Origin: Alphaproteobacteria bacterium
GTDB lineage: Bacteria > Pseudomonadota > Alphaproteobacteria > UBA9219
DNA length: 5,400 bases
NCBI GenBank assembly: GCA_028693775.1
Contig: JAQUUS010000127.1
Coordinates: 1 to 5,400, forward strand
Reading direction: 5' to 3'
Positions within the stretch are counted from its first letter, which is position 1, and the number at the start of each line of letters is the position of its first letter. Below the pieces are notes generated by a model. It ran no database searches. It saw nothing but the letters and a program-made list of their open reading frames with translations, and had not been told where the DNA came from. The translations under genes were made by a program, and so were the position numbers. Positions 1 to 4,974 of this stretch are shown here, piece by piece.

Positions 1-744
1 CGTTCCCTCTTTAAGGGTCTTGGCCAGTTCGGCGTATTCTGCGGGAACCTTTTGCGCGTCTTCGCCCGTCACCTTGAAGAACTTGCCCTGTTCCTGAATG
101 TACAGATAGGTGTCGTTCGTTTTGATATCGTAGTACGGAACCACGACCTTCGCGGTCGATCCCTTGGACTCCATGTAGTCCTTGATGAGCTTCGCCTGAT
201 GCAGGCCGTGTTCGATTTCGACCGCAAACGCCAGAAGCGCCGCCTTGCTCATCCCTTCGGGAACCTTGAAGTTTTTCTCCTCGAGGTAGGCTTCGGGAGA
301 ACCGGCCTTCTCAACCCGGTCCACCGCCCATTTCTTGCGGGCGCCCATCTTGGACAGAATGTGGGCTTCCTCGCCGTGCGCATGCGAAGAGGCATGCGGA
401 TCGGGGTGCGCGCAGGCGCAGGCGTTGTTCACGCAACCGCAAAGCCCGTGCGGGAAATAGGCAACGACGTCGATGCCTTCCTTGATCGCTCTGTCGAGAA
501 GTGCTTTCGCTTGATCGTTCAGCTGGTCTTCTTGTCCCGGCTCTTCGCCTTCCATCGTGCCGCCGACGTCGCAGGCTACCGCTGTGGCGCTATCGTTCAT
601 CAACCATGTGCCGACATAGCGAGAATCCGCGCAGCCGATGGCGAGGACTTTCTTTTCGCCCTTTTCCATTTCGCTGGCGTTTTGCGCGCCGCGCAGTTTG
701 CGTTCAATGAGATTTTCGGAGGCGGAGGAAACGTTGTTGTCCAT
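1..744 (-). CDS. Beta-carbonic anhydrase-like protein, diverged paralogue (3' end outside window)
   Basis: The reading frame is open from an ATG at 744-742 to the left edge, giving 248 codons without a stop, so the C-terminus is missing. The protein shows the beta-carbonic anhydrase zinc motifs: Cys38-x-Asp40-x-Arg42 (GCADSR) and His99-x-x-Cys102 (PHGLCGC). Family members hydrate CO2 to bicarbonate with zinc held by two Cys and one His. The segment after the first motif, normally RNxGN, reads ACDVGGTME here, so the active-site surroundings are altered and catalysis is uncertain. After HxxC comes an unusual Cys-rich stretch (Cys104, 109, 111) and a His-rich loop (His113, 117, 121, 123, 128). 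A late YYDIKTNDTYLY segment resembles the closing YDxxTGxL strand of the family. There is no signal peptide, so it is probably cytoplasmic. The ribosome site is weak (GGATAG upstream). It lies 150 bp downstream of its intact paralogue on the same strand. The family is clear; the activity is inferred and could instead be metal binding or regulation. Confidence 0.8.
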   Translation of the reverse strand, partial: MDNNVSSASENLIERKLRGAQNASEMEKGEKKVLAIGCADSRYVGTWLMNDSATAVACDVGGTMEGEEPGQEDQLNDQAKALLDRAIKEGIDVVAYFPHGLCGCVNNACACAHPDPHASSHAHGEEAHILSKMGARKKWAVDRVEKAGSPEAYLEEKNFKVPEGMSKAALLAFAVEIEHGLHQAKLIKDYMESKGSTAKVVVPYYDIKTNDTYLYIQEQGKFFKVTGEDAQKVPAEYAELAKTLKEGT

Positions 745-772
745 AATGTCTATCCGTCAGTTGTTGAGTTTC

Positions 773-778
773 ATTATA
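773..778 (-). promoter_or_regulatory. Possible -10 box for the downstream carbonic anhydrase-like gene
   Basis: On the minus strand the sequence is a perfect TATAAT, about 29 bases upstream of the ATG at 744. No convincing -35 hexamer is found 16-18 bases further upstream, and the surroundings are AT-rich, so this could be chance. If real, the second paralogue has its own promoter rather than relying only on read-through. Confidence 0.3.
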
Positions 779-834
779 ATTATGCGCGCAATATATCTTA
801 TGGCCCGCGCCAAGCCAAAACTTGCTTGATTAAC

Positions 835-866
835 CGGGCAAGCTTTGCTCTCGCTCCACTTGCCCG
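835..866 (-). terminator. Inverted repeat after the upstream carbonic anhydrase gene, possible weak terminator
   Basis: Perfect 8-base arms, CGGGCAAG (835-842) and CTTGCCCG (859-866), flank a 16-base loop, starting 28 bases past the stop codon at 895. On the minus strand no proper U-run follows the hairpin (GTTAATCAAGC), so intrinsic termination would be inefficient. It could equally be an mRNA-stabilising 3' stem or a partial barrier between the two paralogues. Confidence 0.35.
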
Positions 867-894
867 ATTTTAACCAATTTAGACTAAGAACCCA

Positions 895-1653
895 TTAACC
901 CCGGCAGCAGCACGAGGACGAGCCCCCACAGCATTCAGAATCCTTGCCTTTTTGGGCGAGGTTGCAGAACTTTTTATCGTTCGCGTCATACGCCCACATT
1001 CCGCAGGGGGTGGCTTCGAGTTCGAAGTACTCGACCTTAACCTCAACCGCGCCGTTCGTGAGCTTGTTCAGGAAGTCTTGCGCGAGCTTTTGCTGATAAA
1101 ATGCGTGCGCGATTGTGATCGCTTTGACGTGCGTCGCGGCGGGCGTGGCGCCCAAGGGAAGGCCGAGCTTCGTCAGGTAATCGGCGGCGTCTTCGGCTTT
1201 CACGAGGTCCGTCGCGAACTTCTTGCTCTTGCCCATCGTGCCCAGAATGTCGGCTTCCATGCCGTGACCATGGCCGTGGCCGTGATCCTCGACGCAATTG
1301 CAGGCATAGGCGTTGTTGATGCAGCCGCAGTTTCCGTGACCGAGAATGATAAACTCGCGAACGCCGATATGCGCCGCGTAGGTCAGCCAGTTGATGGCGT
1401 CCTGACTCAGCGTTCCTGGCTCGCCCTGCTGTTCAAGCGAATTGCCGATGTTGCGATAGCCGAACACCTTTCCGGGGCCGACGCCGACGATCTGTTCGAT
1501 CGGATTGCGCGAATCCGAACAATAAACATAGGCGCGCGAGGGCTTCTGGCCCGTGTGAAGCGCCGGATCGGCCGCGTATGCGTCGTTGATGCTCTTCATT
1601 CCTTCGAAGATGCTCTTCTTGTAGTCGTGGGCGGCGGGGGTTTGAGAGCTCAT
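895..1653 (-). CDS. Beta-class carbonic anhydrase with Cys/His-rich insertion and Cys-rich tail
   Basis: This is a 252-residue protein of the beta-carbonic anhydrase family (zinc-dependent CO2 + H2O to bicarbonate + H+). Visible hallmarks are Cys45-x-Asp47-x-Arg49 (YCSDSR), the RNIGN segment at 67-71, and His106-x-x-Cys109 in ILGHGNCGC. Cys45, His106 and Cys109 are the expected zinc ligands, and Asp47-Arg49 the catalytic dyad. Unusual parts are Cys111, 118 and 120, followed by a (His-Gly)4 run at 124-131, and a tail with Cys241, 242, 248, 249 and 250. An in-frame ATG lies at 1665, but I chose 1653 because GGAG sits six bases before it, while 1665 has no ribosome site. There is no signal peptide, so it is probably cytoplasmic. 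It is transcribed divergently from the PsiF-like gene and lies upstream of its diverged paralogue. The additions suggest extra metal or redox binding beyond catalysis; that is inference. Confidence 0.87.
   Translation of the reverse strand: MSSQTPAAHDYKKSIFEGMKSINDAYAADPALHTGQKPSRAYVYCSDSRNPIEQIVGVGPGKVFGYRNIGNSLEQQGEPGTLSQDAINWLTYAAHIGVREFIILGHGNCGCINNAYACNCVEDHGHGHGHGMEADILGTMGKSKKFATDLVKAEDAADYLTKLGLPLGATPAATHVKAITIAHAFYQQKLAQDFLNKLTNGAVEVKVEYFELEATPCGMWAYDANDKKFCNLAQKGKDSECCGGSSSCCCRG
1261..1284 (-). repeat. Hexanucleotide repeat encoding the His-Gly run
   Basis: Four 6-base units, of GCCGTG or ACCATG type on the plus strand, encode (His-Gly)4 at residues 124-131 of the carbonic anhydrase. 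Such a short repeat can gain or lose units by slippage without breaking the frame, which would change the number of histidines. Confidence 0.6.
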
Positions 1654-1700
1654 GGTCTTCTCCATTTTCGAAAAGTGTTGCTCGGGAAAAATGCGCGCGG

Positions 1701-1728
1701 ACTATAGCAAAGAGGCCATGAACCGCAA
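1701..1728 (-). promoter_or_regulatory. Probable promoter of the carbonic anhydrase gene
   Basis: On the minus strand TTGCGG (1728-1723) and TATAGT (1706-1701) are separated by 16 bases, a fair match to a housekeeping sigma-70-type promoter. It would give a leader of roughly 40 bases before the ATG at 1653. The match is not perfect and is judged by eye. Confidence 0.45.
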
Positions 1729-1744
1729 CCGCCAAAAGATGCTG

Positions 1745-1780
1745 CCTCGCACAATCGTTAACGCCCCCTTTTATGCGAGG
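1745..1780. promoter_or_regulatory. Nested inverted repeats in the divergent intergenic region, possible operator
   Basis: CCTCGCA (1745-1751) and TGCGAGG (1774-1780) form a 7-base inverted repeat, and between them lies a perfect 8-base palindrome, CGTTAACG (1756-1763). They sit upstream of both putative -35 boxes, between the divergent carbonic anhydrase and PsiF-like genes, where a shared regulator could bind. No known operator is recognised and chance is possible. Confidence 0.25.
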
Positions 1781-1802
1781 TATTTCCTCAAATTGGGCTG
1801 CC

Positions 1803-1831
1803 TTGGCAAAAGAAGCGGTTAGGCTTATATA
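1803..1831 (+). promoter_or_regulatory. Probable promoter of the PsiF-like / purC transcript
   Basis: TTGGCA (1803-1808) and TATATA (1826-1831) are 17 bases apart, close to the sigma-70-type consensus. An overlapping TATACT (1828-1833) would be a 19-base-spaced alternative. Transcription would start near 1838 and give a leader of about 40 bases before the ATG at 1878. This also argues against the in-frame ATG at 1773, which lies upstream of the promoter. Confidence 0.55.
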
Positions 1832-1877
1832 CTATTTAAGCTATCGTCCGCTTTTCCCCAAAGTCAGGAGCCCTCCC

Positions 1878-2294
1878 ATGAAAAAAGTCGTCCTTTCGGC
1901 GTTTGCCTTCGCCCTCCTTCTGGGTGCCGGGCAGGCCTTGGCCCAAACTCAGGATTCCGAGCCCGCGCGTCCGCAAAGAAAACACTCGGCCCAGCAAAAC
2001 CGCATGAAGGATTGCGCCGCTCAATATCATGAAAAGAATATCGCAAAGTCCGAATACCGCAACTTCATGGCGGAATGCCTCAAAAAACATCCGCGCGACG
2101 GCAGAAGAGGCCCGCCTCCGATGGATGGGAAGATGATGCCCATGGATGGACAAATGATGCCCATGGATGGGCAAATGAAGCCCATGGACAGGCCGATGAA
2201 TAAACAGATGAACAGGCAAATGAACAGGCAGATGGATCAAAAGACTGCGCCTGAAACTGCTCCCGATCCCGTTCCTGACGAAAGCCCGCAATGA
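1878..2294 (+). CDS. Secreted PsiF-repeat protein with Met-rich tandem-repeat tail
   Basis: This 138-residue protein starts at an ATG preceded by AGGAG seven bases upstream. An in-frame ATG at 1773 was rejected because it would bury the signal peptide and lies before the promoter. Residues 1-22 form a classical signal peptide (MKK, a hydrophobic core, then ALA before Gln23), so the product is probably periplasmic. Residues 42-71 (RMKDC ... FMAECLKKH) match the PsiF repeat, a short two-cysteine motif (Cys46, Cys67) first noted in the phosphate-starvation-inducible protein PsiF, whose function is unknown. Residues 82-119 hold 13 methionines in 38 positions, spaced regularly every four residues from 103 to 119. 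Methionine-rich periplasmic segments often bind copper, but that is inference here. The tail is Pro/Glu/Asp-rich. Its stop overlaps the purC start as ATGA, so the two are translationally coupled. Confidence 0.8.
   Translation: MKKVVLSAFAFALLLGAGQALAQTQDSEPARPQRKHSAQQNRMKDCAAQYHEKNIAKSEYRNFMAECLKKHPRDGRRGPPPMDGKMMPMDGQMMPMDGQMKPMDRPMNKQMNRQMNRQMDQKTAPETAPDPVPDESPQ
2121..2237 (+). repeat. In-frame 21-bp and 12-bp tandem repeats
   Basis: Three near-identical 21-base units (2121-2141, 2142-2162, 2163-2183) encode MDGxMxP-type heptads. A degenerate partial unit follows (2184-2201), then three 12-base units (2202-2213, 2214-2225, 2226-2237) encoding four-residue repeats with one Met each. All units are multiples of three, so copy-number changes keep the frame. 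The array makes up the Met-rich part of the PsiF-like protein. Confidence 0.85.
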
Positions 2295-3262
2295 TTGAAA
2301 ACTATCTCGACAAGACCATCGACGACATCTCCCTGCCCGGCCTTGAGGCCCCCTACTCCGGCAAGGTTCGCCAGAGCTATGATGCGCCGGGAAACAGGAA
2401 AATCATTGTCGCAACAGACCGGCTGAGCGCCTTCGACCGCCAGATCACGACCATTCCCCTCAAGGGACAGGTCTTGACCCAGCTCGCCCGGTTCTGGTTC
2501 GACATGACCAAGGACATTTGCCCCAACCACGTTATCGCTTATCCCGATCCCAACGTGCTTGTTTGCCACAAGCTCAAGATGCTTCCGGTCGAGATCGTGG
2601 TGCGCGGCTATCTGGCGGGGACGACGGCAACGTCCATTCTCAAAATGTACAAGGCGGGACGCCGCGAGATGTACGGCGTTACCTTCCCCGACGGCATGCG
2701 CGACAACCAGCCGCTCGAACGCGCCATTCTCACGCCCACGACCAAGGGCGACGCCGGGACGCACGACGAGCCGCTTTCGGGCGAGCAGATTGTCGCTCAG
2801 AAAATTCTCGACAAGGAGACTTGGGAAAAAGTCAGCGCGTATGCGCTTGCGCTTTTTGCGCGCGGGCAAAAGATCGCAAAGGAAAAAGGACTTATCCTCG
2901 TCGATACGAAGTACGAGTTCGGGTTGCTTCCCGACGGAACCGTTTGCATCGGCGACGAAATTCATACGCCCGACAGCAGCCGCTACTGGATTGCCGCTAC
3001 CTACGACGAGCGCCTCGCGGCGGGACAGGCTCCCGAGACGCTCGACAAGGATATCGTGCGCCGCTGGGTCGGCGAACGCTGCGATCCTTACAAGGAAGAC
3101 GTTCCGCCGATCCCGGACGAGCTGAGGCTCAAGACGTCGGAGGTTTATGTTTCGGTTTACGAAAGGCTCACGGGTAAGAAGCTCGATTATCCCGACGCTT
3201 CCCTGAACCCGCAGGAACGCATCAGGAAGGCCGTGGAAACGTATTTGAAGGATAATCCATAA
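2291..3262 (+). CDS. purC: Phosphoribosylaminoimidazole-succinocarboxamide synthase (SAICAR synthetase)
   Basis: PurC catalyses the ATP-dependent joining of CAIR and aspartate to give SAICAR in de novo purine synthesis, in the cytoplasm. The 323-residue protein is the long form, nearer in size to yeast Ade1 than to the roughly 240-residue short bacterial form. Family features in order are the GKVRQSYD nucleotide-binding segment (24-31), DRLSAFD (43-49), the first SAICAR synthetase signature LPVEIVVRGYLAGT (98-111), TPTTKGDAGTHDEP (148-161), the second signature LILVDTKYEFG (201-211), and DEIHTPDSSRYW (222-233). It appears intact. The ATG overlaps the stop of the PsiF-like gene as ATGA and has only a weak ribosome site, so translation probably depends on the upstream gene. 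An unrecognised gene follows 18 bases later. No other purine genes are in the window. Confidence 0.97.
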   Translation: MIENYLDKTIDDISLPGLEAPYSGKVRQSYDAPGNRKIIVATDRLSAFDRQITTIPLKGQVLTQLARFWFDMTKDICPNHVIAYPDPNVLVCHKLKMLPVEIVVRGYLAGTTATSILKMYKAGRREMYGVTFPDGMRDNQPLERAILTPTTKGDAGTHDEPLSGEQIVAQKILDKETWEKVSAYALALFARGQKIAKEKGLILVDTKYEFGLLPDGTVCIGDEIHTPDSSRYWIAATYDERLAAGQAPETLDKDIVRRWVGERCDPYKEDVPPIPDELRLKTSEVYVSVYERLTGKKLDYPDASLNPQERIRKAVETYLKDNP

Positions 3263-3280
3263 AACTCACAAGGAGCGATT

Positions 3281-3895
3281 ATGACGGCCGGTCAGGACGA
3301 ACAAAGACATTATTATCTCGTGCGTAAAAAATCGTTTTTCAACATCGCTATCAGGGACTACGACAAGCGGTGCACGCAATTTGCGGCGTGCGCCGAAAAA
3401 CTCGCGAAGCGCTACGGCGCCGACAGCGTGGTTATCAAGGACGTTCCGGATACGATCATCCATGCCTTCAATTTTGCCGAAAAGAAAGCTCCCGAGAACT
3501 GGGACATGTTCGGAAGCGGCAGCTTCTGTCCGCCCGACGGATCTTCGGAATGGGACAACATCCAAAAAGCCCGGCTCAAGCATTTCGGAACCTATTTCGG
3601 CAACCGGATGAAGTTCGCCGTGCTCGAAAACGAGGTCATTCTTTCGCTTCCCGCCGCTCCGAGCGGCAGGCCCTATGCCGTCGAGTTCGCGGACCCCATC
3701 GACAAGAGCACGGTCGACACTCTCAAGATGCTGATGTCCGAAAAAGACATGAAGCGGATTGACCTCATTGAAGCCGAACGCTGGAAACCGGCCCCCTTCG
3801 TTGAATCGGGAATATTCAGGCCGTCGGACGAGGTCAGGAAACTCAACGAACGCCGCTTGCAAGCATGGAGCGCCGGAAAACCGATGCCCCGCTAG
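3281..3895 (+). CDS. Hypothetical protein, 204 residues, third gene of the purC operon
   Basis: I do not recognise this protein. The gene is well supported: AAGGAG lies five bases before the ATG, it follows purC by only 18 bases on the same strand, its codon use resembles purC, and a strong hairpin comes just after its stop. The product is 204 residues, without a signal peptide or membrane segment, so probably cytoplasmic and soluble. Visible features include an N-terminal charged, aromatic stretch (YYLVRKKSFFNIAIRDYDKR), a central aromatic and Gly-rich region (ENWDMFGSGSF, then a PDGSSEW segment), and a Lys/Arg/Glu-rich helical C-terminal third. Two cysteines fall in the first quarter and one in the middle, with no metal-binding pattern. 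Co-transcription with purC may be only positional, and I assign no function. Confidence 0.75.
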   Translation: MTAGQDEQRHYYLVRKKSFFNIAIRDYDKRCTQFAACAEKLAKRYGADSVVIKDVPDTIIHAFNFAEKKAPENWDMFGSGSFCPPDGSSEWDNIQKARLKHFGTYFGNRMKFAVLENEVILSLPAAPSGRPYAVEFADPIDKSTVDTLKMLMSEKDMKRIDLIEAERWKPAPFVESGIFRPSDEVRKLNERRLQAWSAGKPMPR

Positions 3896-3908
3896 CGCCA
3901 TAACGAAA

Positions 3909-3934
3909 CAGCCTCTTCCGAACGGAAGAGGCTG
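3909..3934. terminator. Strong hairpin between convergent operons, likely bidirectional terminator
   Basis: A perfect 12-base stem (3909-3920 with 3923-3934, core AGCCTCTTCCG / CGGAAGAGGCT) has a tight AA-centred loop. It lies 13 bases after the stop of the hypothetical gene and 24 bases after the stop of the convergent flaF. On the minus strand it is followed by GTTTCGTT, a modest U-rich tail; on the plus strand there is no U-run. It therefore suits flaF best and probably also protects the plus-strand transcript's 3' end. Confidence 0.75.
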
Positions 3935-3958
3935 CTGCGTAAACTCTGGCCAAAACGC

Positions 3959-4441
3959 TCAGGCCGATGTCATGAGCGATGTGGGGATGTCGCGCGTGTC
4001 GACGGGCGGGGGCACGACCTCACCGGCAGGCGGAACCTTGCTCAGACCCGCTGCGATGATGCGGTTGATGCTGATGAGGCTGTCGATAACCTGCGGGGCG
4101 TATCTCCCGACCGCGCTGAAGCTCGCTTTGTCGACATAGAGGCTCAGGTTGAAGAGGGTCGTTTTCAGAGACTCCGGAAGCGGATTTTCAGGATCCGTGA
4201 CGGCCACCTGAAAAATCGTCCACAAACGCTGGTTCTTGCGAACGGCCTCGCTGTAGACCTTCAACTTGTCCTTCGATTTCGGATCGGCCCGCAACAAGTC
4301 CTTCGCATCGTTGAGCTTGCTCGCGCAGTGCAACAACGCACGCGCGTCAATCTCACGCCCGTTGTTGGCTTCGGGAACATCCAACGTCACCTTCTGGGCT
4401 TTACTATACACACCAAGCTTTTGATAGGAATTATGCGGCAC
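3959..4441 (-). CDS. flaF: Flagellar biosynthesis regulator FlaF
   Basis: This 160-residue protein matches the FlaF family of alphaproteobacteria, which acts with FlbT in flagellin production; in Caulobacter it is needed for flagellin synthesis or export. Diagnostic stretches are NSYQKLGVYSKAQK near the N-terminus, EIDARALLHCASKLNDAKD, NQRLWTIFQVAVTDPENPLPESL in the middle, and LISINRIIAAGLSK. The reading frame is open upstream to 4630, but that part is out-of-frame flbT sequence. I chose the GTG at 4441-4439 because GGAGA lies about seven bases upstream and the family alignment begins there. The start overlaps the end of flbT by 11 bases, indicating translational coupling. Family members are usually about 115-130 residues, and this one has an extra Pro-rich C-terminal tail of roughly 27 residues (PPAGEVVPPPVDTRD...) that is probably disordered. 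Confidence 0.88.
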   Translation of the reverse strand: MPHNSYQKLGVYSKAQKVTLDVPEANNGREIDARALLHCASKLNDAKDLLRADPKSKDKLKVYSEAVRKNQRLWTIFQVAVTDPENPLPESLKTTLFNLSLYVDKASFSAVGRYAPQVIDSLISINRIIAAGLSKVPPAGEVVPPPVDTRDIPTSLMTSA

Positions 4442-4886
4442 TTGCTTTCTCCATGGTTTGTAAGGAAACAGGTAACGGAGCCACCCTCTTTGCGGGGTCG
4501 TTCTGCACGCTCTTCTCATATTGTCCGAGCATGGAGTGGGCGACCTTAAGGGCTTTGAAGCTTTCTCTCGCTTCAAGATGCGCAATAATCTGTGTGGCAT
4601 CGGCTTCGAAATGCGGGTAGAGCTTCGCAAAACTTTTGACGGTCTCTACCACGAATGTGTCCATCGGCTTATCCTTGCCTCTGAACAAATAGATTACCTG
4701 TAGGAGAAAGTAGACGCTCGACACGTCTGACTCATCGCGGCGGTCTATATTCATCATATAGCCTTCGCGTAACACTGGACTGTCTGAGAGAACAAGAAGA
4801 TCCGCGGGACGATTCCCGACGTTCTTGAGAACTGCGCCTCCGGCAAGAATTTTGCCTTCCGGCTTTACACGTATCTTTAATGGCAT
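4431..4886 (-). CDS. flbT: Flagellar biosynthesis repressor FlbT
   Basis: This 151-residue protein matches FlbT. The N-terminus MPLKIRVKPEGKILAGGAVLKN is characteristic, followed by a region on initiation and repression (LLVLSDSPVLRE), a central SVYFLLQVIYLF stretch, and a helical C-terminal half. In Caulobacter FlbT binds the 5' leader of flagellin mRNA and promotes its decay until the hook is complete; in some other alphaproteobacteria it acts as an activator. The ATG at 4886-4884 has AGGAG eight bases upstream. The gene lies 88 bases downstream of the flagellin stop and overlaps flaF by 11 bases, matching the common clustering of these three functions. It is cytoplasmic, with no signal or membrane segment. 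Confidence 0.92.
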   Translation of the reverse strand: MPLKIRVKPEGKILAGGAVLKNVGNRPADLLVLSDSPVLREGYMMNIDRRDESDVSSVYFLLQVIYLFRGKDKPMDTFVVETVKSFAKLYPHFEADATQIIAHLEARESFKALKVAHSMLGQYEKSVQNDPAKRVAPLPVSLQTMEKASAA

Positions 4887-4940
4887 ATGTCCGACTCCTT
4901 CGTGACAAAAAGCTGAACGATTGAATACTAAAAGCAGGAA

Positions 4941-4966
4941 GAAGCGGGCCCCGAAAGGCCCGCTTC
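4941..4966 (-). terminator. Rho-independent terminator of the flagellin gene
   Basis: A perfect, GC-rich 10-base stem (GAAGCGGGCC 4941-4950 with GGCCCGCTTC 4957-4966) encloses a 6-base loop. On the minus strand it begins eight bases after the flagellin stop and is followed by TTCCTGCTTTTAG, a moderate U-rich tail. It would limit read-through so that flagellin is made in excess over FlbT and FlaF. Confidence 0.8.
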
Positions 4967-4974
4967 CTAACCTG

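Noticed and set aside
52..873. Plus-strand open frame of 273 codons
   Set aside because: It is antisense to the carbonic anhydrase-like gene, which shows clear zinc motifs; the plus-strand translation has no recognisable domain and extends through the intergenic region.
1654..1665. Four-residue longer start for the carbonic anhydrase at 1665
   Set aside because: No ribosome site precedes it, while those same bases supply the GGAG site of the ATG at 1653. It cannot be fully excluded.
952..1707. Plus-strand open frame of 251 codons
   Set aside because: It mirrors the minus-strand carbonic anhydrase gene, as expected in GC-rich DNA; it has no ribosome site and no family resemblance.
1773..1877. 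Longer start for the PsiF-like gene at 1773
   Set aside because: It would put 35 residues before a perfect signal peptide and lies upstream of the likely promoter; the ATG at 1878 has AGGAG in place.
2121..2237. CRISPR-like array
   Set aside because: The units are contiguous with no spacers, in frame, and encode a Met-rich protein segment.
2237..2965. Minus-strand open frame of 242 codons
   Set aside because: It is antisense to purC, which is unambiguous from its signatures.
3266..3901. Minus-strand open frame of 211 codons opposite the hypothetical gene
   Set aside because: The plus-strand frame has an AAGGAG site, tight spacing to purC and a following hairpin; the minus frame has none of these and runs into the hairpin stem region.
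4442..4630. Upstream extension of flaF
   Set aside because: This is out-of-frame flbT sequence; the FlaF homology begins at the GTG at 4441, which has its own ribosome site.
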